The position numbers and the translations under genes are program-made. From assembly GCF_013623905.1 (NCBI RefSeq), contig NZ_JABKDD010000007.1, positions 97,392 to 161,391 on the forward strand: a DNA stretch of 64,000 bases. Reading direction: 5' to 3'. Under the pieces are notes generated by a model. The model searched no databases and had not been told where the DNA came from. It worked only from the letters and a program-made list of their open reading frames with translations. Shown here piece after piece: positions 28,826 through 37,968 of this stretch; position 1 is the stretch's first letter, and every line of letters starts with the position of its first letter. The stretch is from Brevibacterium sediminis (lineage in GTDB: Bacteria > Actinomycetota > Actinomycetes > Actinomycetales > Brevibacteriaceae).

Positions 28826-29905
28826 ATGACGAACGAGACGCAGCACTTCCACGGCGAATACAAGGTCATCGGCGGCAAACTCGTCGTCGCCGATGTCACC
28901 ACCGACGGTCAGACCATCACCGAGGTGAAGATCTCCGGGGACTTCTTCCTCGAACCCGAGGAAGCCTATTTCGACCTGGCACCGGCCCTCGTCGGCGCCA
29001 GCGTCACTGCCGATAATGCGGCGCTGCGCGGCCGCCTCGACGAGGCTCTGGCCGGCTACGGTTCGGAGCTGGCGATGCACGGCTTCTCCACCGCCGATAT
29101 CGCCACCGTCGTGCGACGGGCGCTGGGATCGGCGGCGAACTTCACTGACTTCGACTGGCAGGTCATTCGCGGCGAGGTGCTGCCGACTCAGCTCAATGTG
29201 GCACTTGATCAGGTCCTGCTCGAGGAAGTTGCGGCAGGTCGTCGTCAGCCGACTCTGCGGTTCTGGGAGTGGGAGGACACGGCCACCGTCATCGGGGCCT
29301 TCCAGTCCTACGTCAACGAGCTGCGGCCCGAAGGCGTGGAGAAGTACGACGTCCAGGTCGTGCGTCGCATCTCGGGCGGAGGTGCGATGTTCATGGAAGG
29401 CGGCAACTGCATCACCTATTCGATGTTCGTCCCGCCTGCCCTCGTCGCCGGCCTCGACTATGAGGAGTCGTATGTGTTCCTCGACCAGTGGGTGCTCGCG
29501 GCTCTCAAGACCCTCGGCGTTGAGGCGTTCTACAAGCCGATCAACGACATCTCCTCGACCGGAGGCAAGATCGGCGGTGCCGCACAGAAGCGCAATCGCG
29601 ACGGCACACTGCTCCACCACGCGACGATGAGCTACGACATCGACGCGGACAAGATGGTCGAAGTTCTGCGCATCGGCGAAGCGAAGATCTCCGACAAGGG
29701 AGTGGCGAGCGCGAAGAAACGCGTCGACCCGCTGCGGAGTCAGACCGGTGAGGCACGCAAGGACATCATCGATGTCATGGCAGACACCTTCGCCACCCGC
29801 TACGGGGCCACTTACGGTACCTACACAGAGGAGGAACTCAAGCGGGCGCAGGAACTCGTCGATGAGAAGTTCGGGACCGAGAAGTGGACGCACCGAGTGC
29901 CGTGA
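28826..29905 (+). CDS. lplA: Lipoate-protein ligase A with accessory domain at the N-terminus
   Basis: A 359-residue protein. Residues about 5-95 (HGEYKVIGGKLVVADV, ISGDFFLEPEEA, ALRGRLDEAL) resemble the accessory domain that normally follows the catalytic domain of LplA. The catalytic ligase domain starts at about 115 and holds VVRRISGGGAMF (about 180-191) and the lysine-containing NDISSTGGKIGG. The enzyme attaches lipoate to E2 and GcvH proteins. The start at 28826 is chosen because TAGGTT (28813-28818) ends seven bases upstream; that -10 box overlaps the TAG stop of the preceding gene. The peptidase E gene overlaps its end as GTGA. Confidence 0.85.
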   Translation: MTNETQHFHGEYKVIGGKLVVADVTTDGQTITEVKISGDFFLEPEEAYFDLAPALVGASVTADNAALRGRLDEALAGYGSELAMHGFSTADIATVVRRALGSAANFTDFDWQVIRGEVLPTQLNVALDQVLLEEVAAGRRQPTLRFWEWEDTATVIGAFQSYVNELRPEGVEKYDVQVVRRISGGGAMFMEGGNCITYSMFVPPALVAGLDYEESYVFLDQWVLAALKTLGVEAFYKPINDISSTGGKIGGAAQKRNRDGTLLHHATMSYDIDADKMVEVLRIGEAKISDKGVASAKKRVDPLRSQTGEARKDIIDVMADTFATRYGATYGTYTEEELKRAQELVDEKFGTEKWTHRVP

Positions 29906-30705
29906 GCATCTCTGAATCCACCGCTTTCCGGGGCACGATTGTGGCCCTCGGCGGCGGTGGGTTCTCGGTGTCCGAGACCGGGGAATCGGCCATTGATGAC
30001 GAGCTGGTGCGCATGGCCGCCAGACGGATCCGCGGCGGCGCTGAGGACGAGGCCGGTGCTCAGAGCGGCTTCGGCGCCTCTGTTGGACTCCCGAACGTCT
30101 GCTTCGTCCCGACGGCATCCGGCGACAGCCGCGACTACATCGAGCGGTTCGAAGCGACATTCGAGGCGCGGGCACGAACCCATGTCCTCTCCTTGTTCGG
30201 GCAGAGTCCGTGGGACTACCAAGATCCGGCGATGCTGCTCGACATGGACCTCATCTACGTCGGCGGCGGCTCCACGGCGAATCTGCTCAGCCTCTGGCGC
30301 AGGCATGGCGTCGACCAACGGATGAGAGAAGCGGCCGCCGGAGGAACGATCCTCGCCGGCATCAGCGCCGGTGCGAACTGCTGGTTCGCGGCATCTTCGA
30401 CGGATTCATTCGGTCCGCTGGCACCGCTGAACGACGGGCTCGGATTCCTGCGGGGGAGTGCCTGCCCGCACTTCCATGGAGAACCCGGACGGAAGGAATC
30501 CTTCCGGGAATGGATCGCCCAGGGCCGGCTTCCCGGCCCCGGAATCGCCATCGATGATCATGCCGCGGTCGTATACGTCGACGGTGCAGCCACCTCGGTG
30601 ATGGTGGAATCCGCGGGGGCGCAGGCGTTCGTCGTTGATACGGGCGGTCGCCTGCACAACCTCGACGAACAGGGCCCCGTCGCATCTGTCAGCCAAGACG
30701 GTTGA
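29902..30705 (+). CDS. Peptidase E (family S51) type protein
   Basis: A 267-residue class I glutamine-amidotransferase-fold peptidase that in the family cleaves Asp-X dipeptides. Visible motifs are VALGGGGFS near the start, IYVGGGSTANLL, and the nucleophile elbow LAGISAGANCWF with the catalytic Ser; the segment AIDDHAAVVYVDG follows. The GTG at 29902 overlaps the ligase stop as GTGA and is favoured over an in-frame GTG at 29884. It is probably translationally coupled to lplA. Confidence 0.83.
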   Translation: MSISESTAFRGTIVALGGGGFSVSETGESAIDDELVRMAARRIRGGAEDEAGAQSGFGASVGLPNVCFVPTASGDSRDYIERFEATFEARARTHVLSLFGQSPWDYQDPAMLLDMDLIYVGGGSTANLLSLWRRHGVDQRMREAAAGGTILAGISAGANCWFAASSTDSFGPLAPLNDGLGFLRGSACPHFHGEPGRKESFREWIAQGRLPGPGIAIDDHAAVVYVDGAATSVMVESAGAQAFVVDTGGRLHNLDEQGPVASVSQDG

Positions 30706-30798
30706 GGCGAGGAGAATTTCGGTGCGGACCGGTCGCCGCAACCAGCCGGGCTGTCTGTAGGATTGGGAATCAATCACGTCCCCTTCACTAGGAGAGCC

Positions 30799-31584
30799 AT
30801 GCGCCAGGTCGAACCGTCCGTTGAACTGCTCGCCAAGCCCAATATCGATTGGGAAGCGATGAGGACTTACCTCGACGAGGTGGGCGGAACCTCCTGGGCG
30901 GACCGGGTCGAAGATGCGGAATCTCCCGACGCCGAGGATCTCCTCGAGTTCTCCGGACGCATGTGCTATCGCTCGTGGGAGCCGGGACTCAACCCGAACG
31001 TCTCGCGGGTGCGCACCGATTCCGCGCAGTACCTCGGCAACGTCGTGAAGTCCCAGCACGGATCCGTGCTCGAACACGCGAACTTCACCTTCGTCCTCCA
31101 CAACGTCTCGCGCGTGCTCACCCACGAACTCATCCGCCACCGCGCAGGATCGGCGTTCTCGCAGGAATCGCTGCGCTACGTCCGCCTCACGGACATCCCA
31201 TTCTGGTTCCCCGAGTGGGCCCGCGAAGATCCCGAACTCATGGAACGCAGCCTCAAGGTCCTCGACACCCTCGAGGAGCACCAGCAGTGGATGGCCGATC
31301 ATTTCGAGCTTGACGAGGAGGGCACGAAGTTCTCCCACAAGAAGCACATGACCTCGTTCATGCGCCGCTTCGCCCCCGAGGGCCTGGCCACCGGAATCGT
31401 CTACACCGCGAACCTGCGTTCTCTGCGCCACGTCATCGAAATGCGCACTGCGAAGGGCGCTGAAGAGGAGATCCGCCTCATCTTCAACAAGATCGGCGAG
31501 GTCATGCGCGAAGAGGCACCGGCAGTCTTCGCCGACTACGAAGTCGTCGACGGAGAATGGATCCCCGGCACGCGCAAGGCCTGA
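30799..31584 (+). CDS. thyX: Flavin-dependent thymidylate synthase
   Basis: A 261-residue FAD-dependent enzyme that methylates dUMP using methylene-tetrahydrofolate. The ThyX motif is seen as ELIRHRAGSAFSQESLRY, where RHRxxS binds flavin. A second block, NLRSLRHVIEMRTAKGAEEE, holds the catalytic and substrate residues. The ATG at 30799 follows TAGGAGAG, a clear ribosome site. A TAGGAT -10 at 30758-30763 gives a leader of about 30 bases, so unlike many neighbours this gene is not leaderless. The length is normal. Confidence 0.95.
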   Translation: MRQVEPSVELLAKPNIDWEAMRTYLDEVGGTSWADRVEDAESPDAEDLLEFSGRMCYRSWEPGLNPNVSRVRTDSAQYLGNVVKSQHGSVLEHANFTFVLHNVSRVLTHELIRHRAGSAFSQESLRYVRLTDIPFWFPEWAREDPELMERSLKVLDTLEEHQQWMADHFELDEEGTKFSHKKHMTSFMRRFAPEGLATGIVYTANLRSLRHVIEMRTAKGAEEEIRLIFNKIGEVMREEAPAVFADYEVVDGEWIPGTRKA

Positions 31585-31703
31585 GACCACGCAAGGCCTG
31601 TTGCGAAGCGTCCGGAGACTTCCGAGCGCCTCACACCTACAGACACCTGACCCGCCCAGCCACACCTGACGCCGACGTCAGACAGATTTCAGGAGGAACC
31701 GTC

Positions 31704-32282
31704 ATGGCAGATATCTACGCAGCTCAGCTCAATCCCGGCAAGCTCGACGTCGTCACCGACTGGGTTGCCAAGCAGGACTGGGCCGCCGAGCTCGACCTCG
31801 CGGCGAACCCGCTCGAGACTGTTACCGCGTACCGCTTCGACGACCCTGCCGGCGAAGTGGGCATCGAGATCCACATCGTGAAGAGCGGCGACCAATTGCT
31901 GCAGGTGCCGCTGACCTACCGCGGAGCACCGCTCGAAGGCGCCGACGAAGCATTCGTGGCGAACATGGATCACTCGGTGCTCGGCAAGCGGTGGGTCTAC
32001 GCCGGCATGGGCGACCCGCTGTTCCGGCAGCGCCTCGACCACACCATCGCCACCGCGTCGACCGCAGCGAAGCAGTACCGCGTCGATGCTGAGGGCAACC
32101 GGGGCGAAGAGATCACCGAGGTGGCCCACGCCTTCGGGACGGGACCTCTGCCGGGTGCCGGCGACGTCGAGATCCTCTACCGCCTGTCGCCCGAGTCTCC
32201 GGCGGAGAAGTCCGACGCCGGTCTGCTGTTGGGCCGCTGGGATGGCCAGGACACGAATGTCGTCCTCGCCATCATGGTCTGA
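31704..32282 (+). CDS. Maltokinase N-terminal cap-like domain protein
   Basis: A 192-residue protein resembling the N-terminal cap domain of actinobacterial maltokinases, occurring alone, without a kinase domain. The recognisable block is VPLTYRGAPLEGADE followed by MDHSVLGKRWVYAGMGDP. The ATG at 31704 has AGGAGGAACC upstream. In actinobacteria such stand-alone proteins are common and uncharacterised. No trehalose or glycogen gene is nearby, so a role in maltose phosphorylation cannot be argued from context. Confidence 0.72.
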   Translation: MADIYAAQLNPGKLDVVTDWVAKQDWAAELDLAANPLETVTAYRFDDPAGEVGIEIHIVKSGDQLLQVPLTYRGAPLEGADEAFVANMDHSVLGKRWVYAGMGDPLFRQRLDHTIATASTAAKQYRVDAEGNRGEEITEVAHAFGTGPLPGAGDVEILYRLSPESPAEKSDAGLLLGRWDGQDTNVVLAIMV

Positions 32283-32363
32283 GGGCTCGTCAGCACGATC
32301 TGAGGGACTCGACCCAGCACCGAACTGGACAAGTGACTGACAGCAGGGGAGGAATCGGAACTG

Positions 32364-32798
32364 ATGAGCAGCGACTGCATCTTCTGCCAGATCGTCGCAG
32401 GTGACGCGCCGAGTGCGCCGATCGCCGAGACCGAATCGACGTTCGCGTTCATGGACATCCAGCCCGGGTCGGACGGGCATCTGCTCGTCGTGCCGAAACG
32501 GCACAGCACGGACCTGCGGGACATCCCGGCCGAAGATCTGTCTGCGGTGGCGCTCGAATCCCAGCGCATCGCCAAGCACGCTTTCGACGCATGGGGAGCC
32601 GATGGCGTCAATCTCCTCAACTGCTGCGGTGCCGAGGCGTGGCAGACGGTCTTCCACTTCCATATGCACGTCATTCCGCGCTACCGGGACAGGGACAAAG
32701 ACCGCCTGCGGCTGCCGTTCGAACCCGGAATCCGCGGGAATCAGGAACTCATCGGATTCCTGGCCGCGAGCATGCGGGAGTCACTCGGCGACGAGTGA
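32364..32798 (+). CDS. HIT-family nucleotide hydrolase/transferase
   Basis: A 144-residue histidine-triad protein. The N-terminal zinc-type CIFCQIVAGDAPS and the active-site HFHMHVIPR (about 97-105) are clear. Such proteins hydrolyse AMP or GMP linked to phosphate or amines. The ATG at 32364 has GGAGGAATC upstream. The gene stands 81 bases after the cap-domain gene on the same strand. Confidence 0.9.
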   Translation: MSSDCIFCQIVAGDAPSAPIAETESTFAFMDIQPGSDGHLLVVPKRHSTDLRDIPAEDLSAVALESQRIAKHAFDAWGADGVNLLNCCGAEAWQTVFHFHMHVIPRYRDRDKDRLRLPFEPGIRGNQELIGFLAASMRESLGDE

Positions 32799-32871
32799 GG
32801 CATTGCCGTGATCGCCGCCGTTGCGCTCGACCTCGCCGAGGCGACTCACAGTGCCCGGACCGCCGGCCGTC

Positions 32872-33927
32872 TCACCTGGCCAGGTCGATGATCGTCATCC
32901 CCGCCGAGGCAGAGGGTGACCCCATCGCCTCCATCGCCGCGGGCGCCTCGTCGAGTCCGATGACAGTAGTGACCAGCTCCTGCGGACGCAATCGTCCCTG
33001 AACGACAAGGTCCACGAGCTCTGGGTACTCGGCCGCAGCCATTCCGTGCGAGCCGAGCACGCTGAGCTCGAGAGCGATCACGCGCGGCAGATCGACGACC
33101 GGCTCCGCGGGCAGCAGCCCGATCTGCACATGCCGACCCAAGGGTGCCAGAGCACCGATCGCCGCCCGGATCGTGTCCTCCCTGCCCAGGGCATCAACGG
33201 TCACAGCCACCCCGTCGGGATCAGTCGACGCGAACTGCGCGACCACCTCGGCGCTCAGCTCCTCAGGGCTGAGATCCCGAGCATTGACGCATCGTGCGGC
33301 ACCGAACTCACGGGCGGATTCCAAGGCCGCATCGCTGACGTCGATGGCGATCACCTTCGCACCGAGGGCCCGGGCGATCATGATTGTCGACAGTCCCACC
33401 CCGCCGCAGCCGAAGACGGCGACAGTCTCGTCCGCGGCAAGGCGAGCCCGCACTCGCAGACCATGGAAGGCCGTGGCGAATCGACACCCGAGCCCGACGA
33501 CGGCCGCGGCCGGCAGGTCCTCGGGCACGGCCACGAGGTTGGCATCGGCATTGTGGATGACGACCTGATCCGCCCACGATCCGAAATGCGTGAATCCCGG
33601 CTGCGTCTGATCGGGGCACACCTGCGCATTGCCGGAAACGCACCACCGGCAGTTCCCGCACCCGCACACAAAGGGAACGGTCACCCGCTGGCCGACGTGG
33701 AAGTCCTGTACGCCCACACCCGCCGAGGCGACCCGACCGACCAGCTCATGCCCGGGTACGTGGGGCAGGGTGATCGTCGAATCTTGGCCGGTCCACGCAT
33801 GATGATCGCTGCGGCACACCCCGGTGGCTTCGACGTCGATGACGACTCCCGCACCAGGTGCGGTCGGGGCGGAAATGTCCGTGAGTTCGGGACGGACGGA
33901 GAACTGATCGAAGACGATGGCGCGCAT
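32872..33927 (-). CDS. Zinc-dependent alcohol dehydrogenase
   Basis: A 351-residue medium-chain dehydrogenase. Catalytic zinc residues lie in GVCRSDHHAW and PGHELVG. The structural zinc Cys cluster is CGCGNCRWCVSGNAQVC (about 89-105). The NAD(P) fold has VAVFGCGGVGLSTI. The substrate is unknown; this group often acts on alcohols or formaldehyde-like compounds. The ATG at 33927 lies seven bases after TACGAT (33940-33935, minus strand), suggesting a leaderless mRNA. Confidence 0.88.
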   Translation of the reverse strand: MRAIVFDQFSVRPELTDISAPTAPGAGVVIDVEATGVCRSDHHAWTGQDSTITLPHVPGHELVGRVASAGVGVQDFHVGQRVTVPFVCGCGNCRWCVSGNAQVCPDQTQPGFTHFGSWADQVVIHNADANLVAVPEDLPAAAVVGLGCRFATAFHGLRVRARLAADETVAVFGCGGVGLSTIMIARALGAKVIAIDVSDAALESAREFGAARCVNARDLSPEELSAEVVAQFASTDPDGVAVTVDALGREDTIRAAIGALAPLGRHVQIGLLPAEPVVDLPRVIALELSVLGSHGMAAAEYPELVDLVVQGRLRPQELVTTVIGLDEAPAAMEAMGSPSASAGMTIIDLAR

Positions 33928-34056
33928 ACCGTCGATCGTAGGCTCGCCGGTGCCGCGACCGCGAAGACGTCCACGAAACGGCGCGGCCGCAGCGACTGGT
34001 CAGCACAGCGGGCCCGGCGCAGCCGCAGCGGCTAACCAGCGCAGCCCCCAGGCGAC

Positions 34057-35025
34057 TCAGCGCGGATGAACTCCCGCGACCGCCAAAGCATCGAGCAGCC
34101 GAGCCCGCAGCGCCTGCGCCCTGCCCGAGAAATCCTTCTGCCGCTCCATGTATACGGCCTTGCCCGCAGCGGTCTCGATGGCGACGACCCCGTAGCCCCA
34201 ACCACGCAGGTCATAGGGGGAGGCCTCCATGTCCAGGGTGCGGATGTCGAGCGCGAGGTCGAAGCAATCGACGACGAGATCCGAATCAGCGATCGGCGAG
34301 ATCTTCATCGCCCATTTGTACAGATCCATCCCCGCGTGCAGACACCCGGGCTGCTCGTTGGCGACCATGCCCTCGCGGCTCGGCTGCAAGGTGTTGAGAG
34401 GCCGGGCCGGTTCGGTGAAGAAGCGGAACGCATCGTGATGCGAACACTGGATGCGGTGGCCTTCGACCACGGCATCGGTCTCGGCGGGGCTCAGCCGCAG
34501 GGGCACCTGCTGATGACGGCGCTGCTCGTCGGTGAGACGGTAGACCATCGCCCATTCGTGGATGCCGAAGCACCCGAAGTTCGCTTCCCGACCCAATGTC
34601 GACGACAGCAGCGAGGCGATGAACTTCGCCCCGTCCCCACGGTCGGTGCGCCAGGACTCGAGGTCCACCTCGGCGAAATTCTGCGCATCGTCGATGCGGT
34701 ACCAGCGGCGGTCGAAATATCGACGATCAGCTGCCGTCTCAAGCGTGACGCGCACACCCGGCCCGGGATGCCACTTCTTCAGCTGCCCGACCTTGAACGG
34801 GTAATAGGTGAAGAGGAAGTCTTCGACCGGATGGGTCTCCTGTCGCATCCGCCGCTCGATATGCGCATCGGTGCGCTCGGCGATCCGACGCTCGTGCTCG
34901 TCACGCAGCCCGCGCCAGATCTCGGCAGGGACGACACCGTCACCGAGGCGGCCCGACGATGTGCCGGCACGCTCGGTCGCCGCCATGGCTGGGGCGGGAG
35001 TCGTGGTCGAGGGTGCGGAAGTCAC
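34057..35025 (-). CDS. Conserved actinobacterial protein, often labelled 3-methyladenine DNA glycosylase
   Basis: A 322-residue soluble protein matching a family widespread in actinobacteria and commonly named 3-methyladenine DNA glycosylase. I see the family's hallmark HPVEDFLFTYYPFKVGQLKK and later CFGIHEWAMVYR, QCSHHDAFRFF and NEQPGCLHAGMDLYKW. I see no helix-hairpin-helix or Tag/AAG glycosylase motif, so the name rests on database habit. The GTG at 35025 follows GACAAT (minus strand 35037-35032) by six bases. The gene lies 37 bases downstream of the HrpB gene on the same strand. Confidence 0.65.
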   Translation of the reverse strand: MTSAPSTTTPAPAMAATERAGTSSGRLGDGVVPAEIWRGLRDEHERRIAERTDAHIERRMRQETHPVEDFLFTYYPFKVGQLKKWHPGPGVRVTLETAADRRYFDRRWYRIDDAQNFAEVDLESWRTDRGDGAKFIASLLSSTLGREANFGCFGIHEWAMVYRLTDEQRRHQQVPLRLSPAETDAVVEGHRIQCSHHDAFRFFTEPARPLNTLQPSREGMVANEQPGCLHAGMDLYKWAMKISPIADSDLVVDCFDLALDIRTLDMEASPYDLRGWGYGVVAIETAAGKAVYMERQKDFSGRAQALRARLLDALAVAGVHPR

Positions 35026-35062
35026 CGCACCATTGTCCCAGACGGTGGAGTCGGGCTCCAGC

Positions 35063-37840
35063 TCAGCGACCCGAGCGCTTCGTGCCCTTCGCGGCCGATG
35101 CGGTGAGTGGATCCTCCGGCCACGGATGCTTCGGGTAGCGGCCCCGGTTCTCGGCCCTGACATGGGCATACGCATTCGCCCAGAACGACGCGAGATCACT
35201 GGTGACCGCCAGGGGCCGCCTGGCGGGGGAGAGCAGGTGCATGGTGACCGCCACCCGGCCGTCACAGACGCGGGGCACATCGGTCCAACCGAAGCACTCC
35301 TGGAGTTTGACCGCGAGGATCGGGGTCGGCTCGAGGAGATCGGGATCCGGATACTCGAGGCGAACGTGTGACCCGCTGGGCACCTCGATATGGGTCGGGG
35401 CCAGCTCATCGAGCCGGGCCGCCTCGGGCCACGGCAGCAGGCCGCGCAGCGCGGAGACGAGGTCGACGCGAGCAGGATCGGAGCCCTTCGCGATGTGGTC
35501 GAGCGCATCAGGACACCACTGATCGAGCGTCTCAGAGAGGTGCACCCACGTCACGTCCGGCCATGGGTCCCCGAAGACCGCGCGGAGCAGTCCCAGCCGG
35601 GCGCGCAGCGATTCGAAGGCTTTGGAGGGACGCAGAACCTCGCGGGCTCCTCGCTCGCGCACCGATTCGGCGATGGCACGGCGGGCGAGTTCGCGACCGG
35701 CCTGGATCGGGGTGGAGGTCAGTTCGATTCCGCCGAGGCGGCTGCGCCGTACCGCACGGACCTTCCCGGACTCGAACGTCGCCGTCTCCTCCGTGTGCAG
35801 CAGCCCGGCGCCGGCGAGTTCCGCGGTGTCGACGTCGATGGGAACAGCAGATCGGATGATCGCACGCGATCCGGCCAGGCCCACTTCGGCGATAGCCAAC
35901 CATGGGCTGCCCTGCAGCGAGGAGTCTCGGGGCAGGCTCGCCGCCGTGCCGGAAGCCAGTAGGTATTCGGAATCGGAGGCGCCGCGCAGACGCGCGATCT
36001 GCAGGGGATAGGACAGCGCCGTGACGAGCCCGAGATCCTCGGGAGTCAGCGATGTGCCGGAACCGCCGTTGACTTCAGCGCGGTCGCCGATTCCACCGTT
36101 CCCGGTGTCGCCTCCCGTGTCGCCGCCATCGCCACCCTCGCCGCCATCGGAGGCGAACTCGCGTGCGATCGACGCGAACCGTTTGCGGTCCTGAGCGAAT
36201 CGAGCGTCCTTGCTGCGTCGCAGCTGCCGCAGCAGCGCGGAGAGATCGGCGCCTGGAGCCCGCTGATCGGATTCGATGACGGCGACTGCTTCTGCCGCAC
36301 GAGCGGGAGAGAGCAGCGCAGCTCCGTCGAGGAGGCCACGTGCCGACCACACCGAGGCGGGAACCGCCGCGATGGCCCGCCCCGACTGGGTGACGTTCAG
36401 TGCTGATATCGGGAAATCGGCAGTGTCGGGGCGCTCACCGGTGGGGCGCTCCCCGGCGGGGCGCTCGCCTCCTGCACCGTCCATTGCCGCTGCCGAGATC
36501 TCCATGGCTCCCAAGGCGACCAGGTTGTCGACCGCCTGCCGTTTCGGTCCGGCCGGCAGCGGATCTGGCAAGAGGGTCTCGTCGCCGCCCCACACAGCGA
36601 GTGCGAGCACTGCGGAGGTGAGATCGGAGGTCGCAATTTCGGGAGGAGTGTGCTCGGGCAGGCTTGCCCAATCCGCCTCTGACATGCACCGATACGCAAC
36701 ACCCGGTCCCTGCCGGGCGGCACGACCGGAGCGCTGTGTTCCCGAAGCCTTCGACTCCCGCATCGTGACCAGCCCGGACATGCGACGCCGCGTATCCAGC
36801 CGTGGTCCTCGGGAGAGCCCGGAGTCGACGACGATGCGGACCCCGTCGATCGTCAGCGCCGACTCTGCCACCGAGGTCGAAACGATGACGCGACGGTTCC
36901 GTCCCTCGTCGGTGCGTGGGCGCAGAATCGCGTCCTGCTCCTTCGCGGGAGTCCGTCCCGTGAGAGTGTGCACCTCGATCGTGTCACCGGTACCCGAACC
37001 ACCAGAGCCGATCGGTCCGCCATCACCCGAACCGCCACCTGATTCCACACGGCGCCGCACGCGAGAGGCCACCTCGTCGACTTCGCGTGCACCGGGAGCG
37101 AAGACGAGGACGTCGCCCTCACCGGTCTCAGTCAGCGCACGCACCGTCGTCGCCGCCAGATGATCAAGGAAATCCCAGGTCACACCCCGCGCATCAAGGG
37201 GCCGCTCCTTCGCCGGTGCCCACCGTATCTCCAAGGGATGAGGATCGGCGGACACCGACAGCAGCGTCGCCGGCGACTGCGGTCCGTCACCGAGACGCGC
37301 GGCCCACAGCTGCGCATCCAAGGTCGCCGACATGACGACCACGGACAGGTCCTCGCGCAGATCAGCCAATTCCCGGCACATCGCGAACGCGAGATCCGTA
37401 TCCAGCTGCCGCTCATGCACCTCGTCGAGAATGACCCCGTCGATACCGGTCAGCTCCGGATCGCGCAGCAGTCGGGACAGAAGCACACCCGTGGTGACGA
37501 ACTCGATCCGTGTCGCCCGCGAAGTCCGCGATTCACCGCGGACGGTGAACCCCATCACCTCGCCGAGGCGGGTCCCCGTCAACGACGCGAGCCGCCTGGC
37601 CGCGGCGCGGGCCGCCATCCGCCGGGGCTGGGTGACGATGATGCGGCCCGGACCAGTCAGGTGCTCAGCGATCATCGGCGGCACCACGGCGGTCTTACCG
37701 GTTCCGGGAGGAGCCTCTACGACCAATCTCGGGGCGGGGGTCGCCTCGGCGAGGCCCAACTCATCGATGAGCGCGGCGGCGGGCAGGCCGGCCCCGATGC
37801 GGGCGAGATCGAAGGTGTGCGGGAGGTGCGGATCGGGCAT
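35063..37840 (-). CDS. hrpB: ATP-dependent RNA helicase HrpB
   Basis: A 925-residue DEAH-type helicase of the HrpB family. Motifs in order: Walker A APPGTGKT, TQPRRMAARAAA, DEVH box LDEVHERQ, MSAT, and STSVAESALTIDGVRIVVD with GTQRSGRAARQGPG for motif VI. The C-terminal HrpB-specific region ends with GRYPKHPWPEDP. Two low-complexity inserts are present: a GERP repeat at about 453-472 and a Gly/Asp stretch at about 563-590. The biological RNA target of HrpB is not known. GAGACT (37852-37847, minus strand) ends six bases before the ATG. Confidence 0.93.
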   Translation of the reverse strand: MPDPHLPHTFDLARIGAGLPAAALIDELGLAEATPAPRLVVEAPPGTGKTAVVPPMIAEHLTGPGRIIVTQPRRMAARAAARRLASLTGTRLGEVMGFTVRGESRTSRATRIEFVTTGVLLSRLLRDPELTGIDGVILDEVHERQLDTDLAFAMCRELADLREDLSVVVMSATLDAQLWAARLGDGPQSPATLLSVSADPHPLEIRWAPAKERPLDARGVTWDFLDHLAATTVRALTETGEGDVLVFAPGAREVDEVASRVRRRVESGGGSGDGGPIGSGGSGTGDTIEVHTLTGRTPAKEQDAILRPRTDEGRNRRVIVSTSVAESALTIDGVRIVVDSGLSRGPRLDTRRRMSGLVTMRESKASGTQRSGRAARQGPGVAYRCMSEADWASLPEHTPPEIATSDLTSAVLALAVWGGDETLLPDPLPAGPKRQAVDNLVALGAMEISAAAMDGAGGERPAGERPTGERPDTADFPISALNVTQSGRAIAAVPASVWSARGLLDGAALLSPARAAEAVAVIESDQRAPGADLSALLRQLRRSKDARFAQDRKRFASIAREFASDGGEGGDGGDTGGDTGNGGIGDRAEVNGGSGTSLTPEDLGLVTALSYPLQIARLRGASDSEYLLASGTAASLPRDSSLQGSPWLAIAEVGLAGSRAIIRSAVPIDVDTAELAGAGLLHTEETATFESGKVRAVRRSRLGGIELTSTPIQAGRELARRAIAESVRERGAREVLRPSKAFESLRARLGLLRAVFGDPWPDVTWVHLSETLDQWCPDALDHIAKGSDPARVDLVSALRGLLPWPEAARLDELAPTHIEVPSGSHVRLEYPDPDLLEPTPILAVKLQECFGWTDVPRVCDGRVAVTMHLLSPARRPLAVTSDLASFWANAYAHVRAENRGRYPKHPWPEDPLTASAAKGTKRSGR

Positions 37841-37968
37841 GCCACCAGTCTCTCAGCAGGGCGGCCCGGCCCGCACACGGGACACAGCGGGGGATCTGCT
37901 GGGATCCGATCACGGATCGATGAGCACCGACGCGCGGAAGGCACCAGGCACTGACTAGACTGTGACAC

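Noticed and set aside
31574..31601. Short direct repeat CGCAAGGCCTG around the thyX stop
   Set aside because: Two imperfectly flanked copies of 11 bases, no further structure; most likely a minor local duplication.
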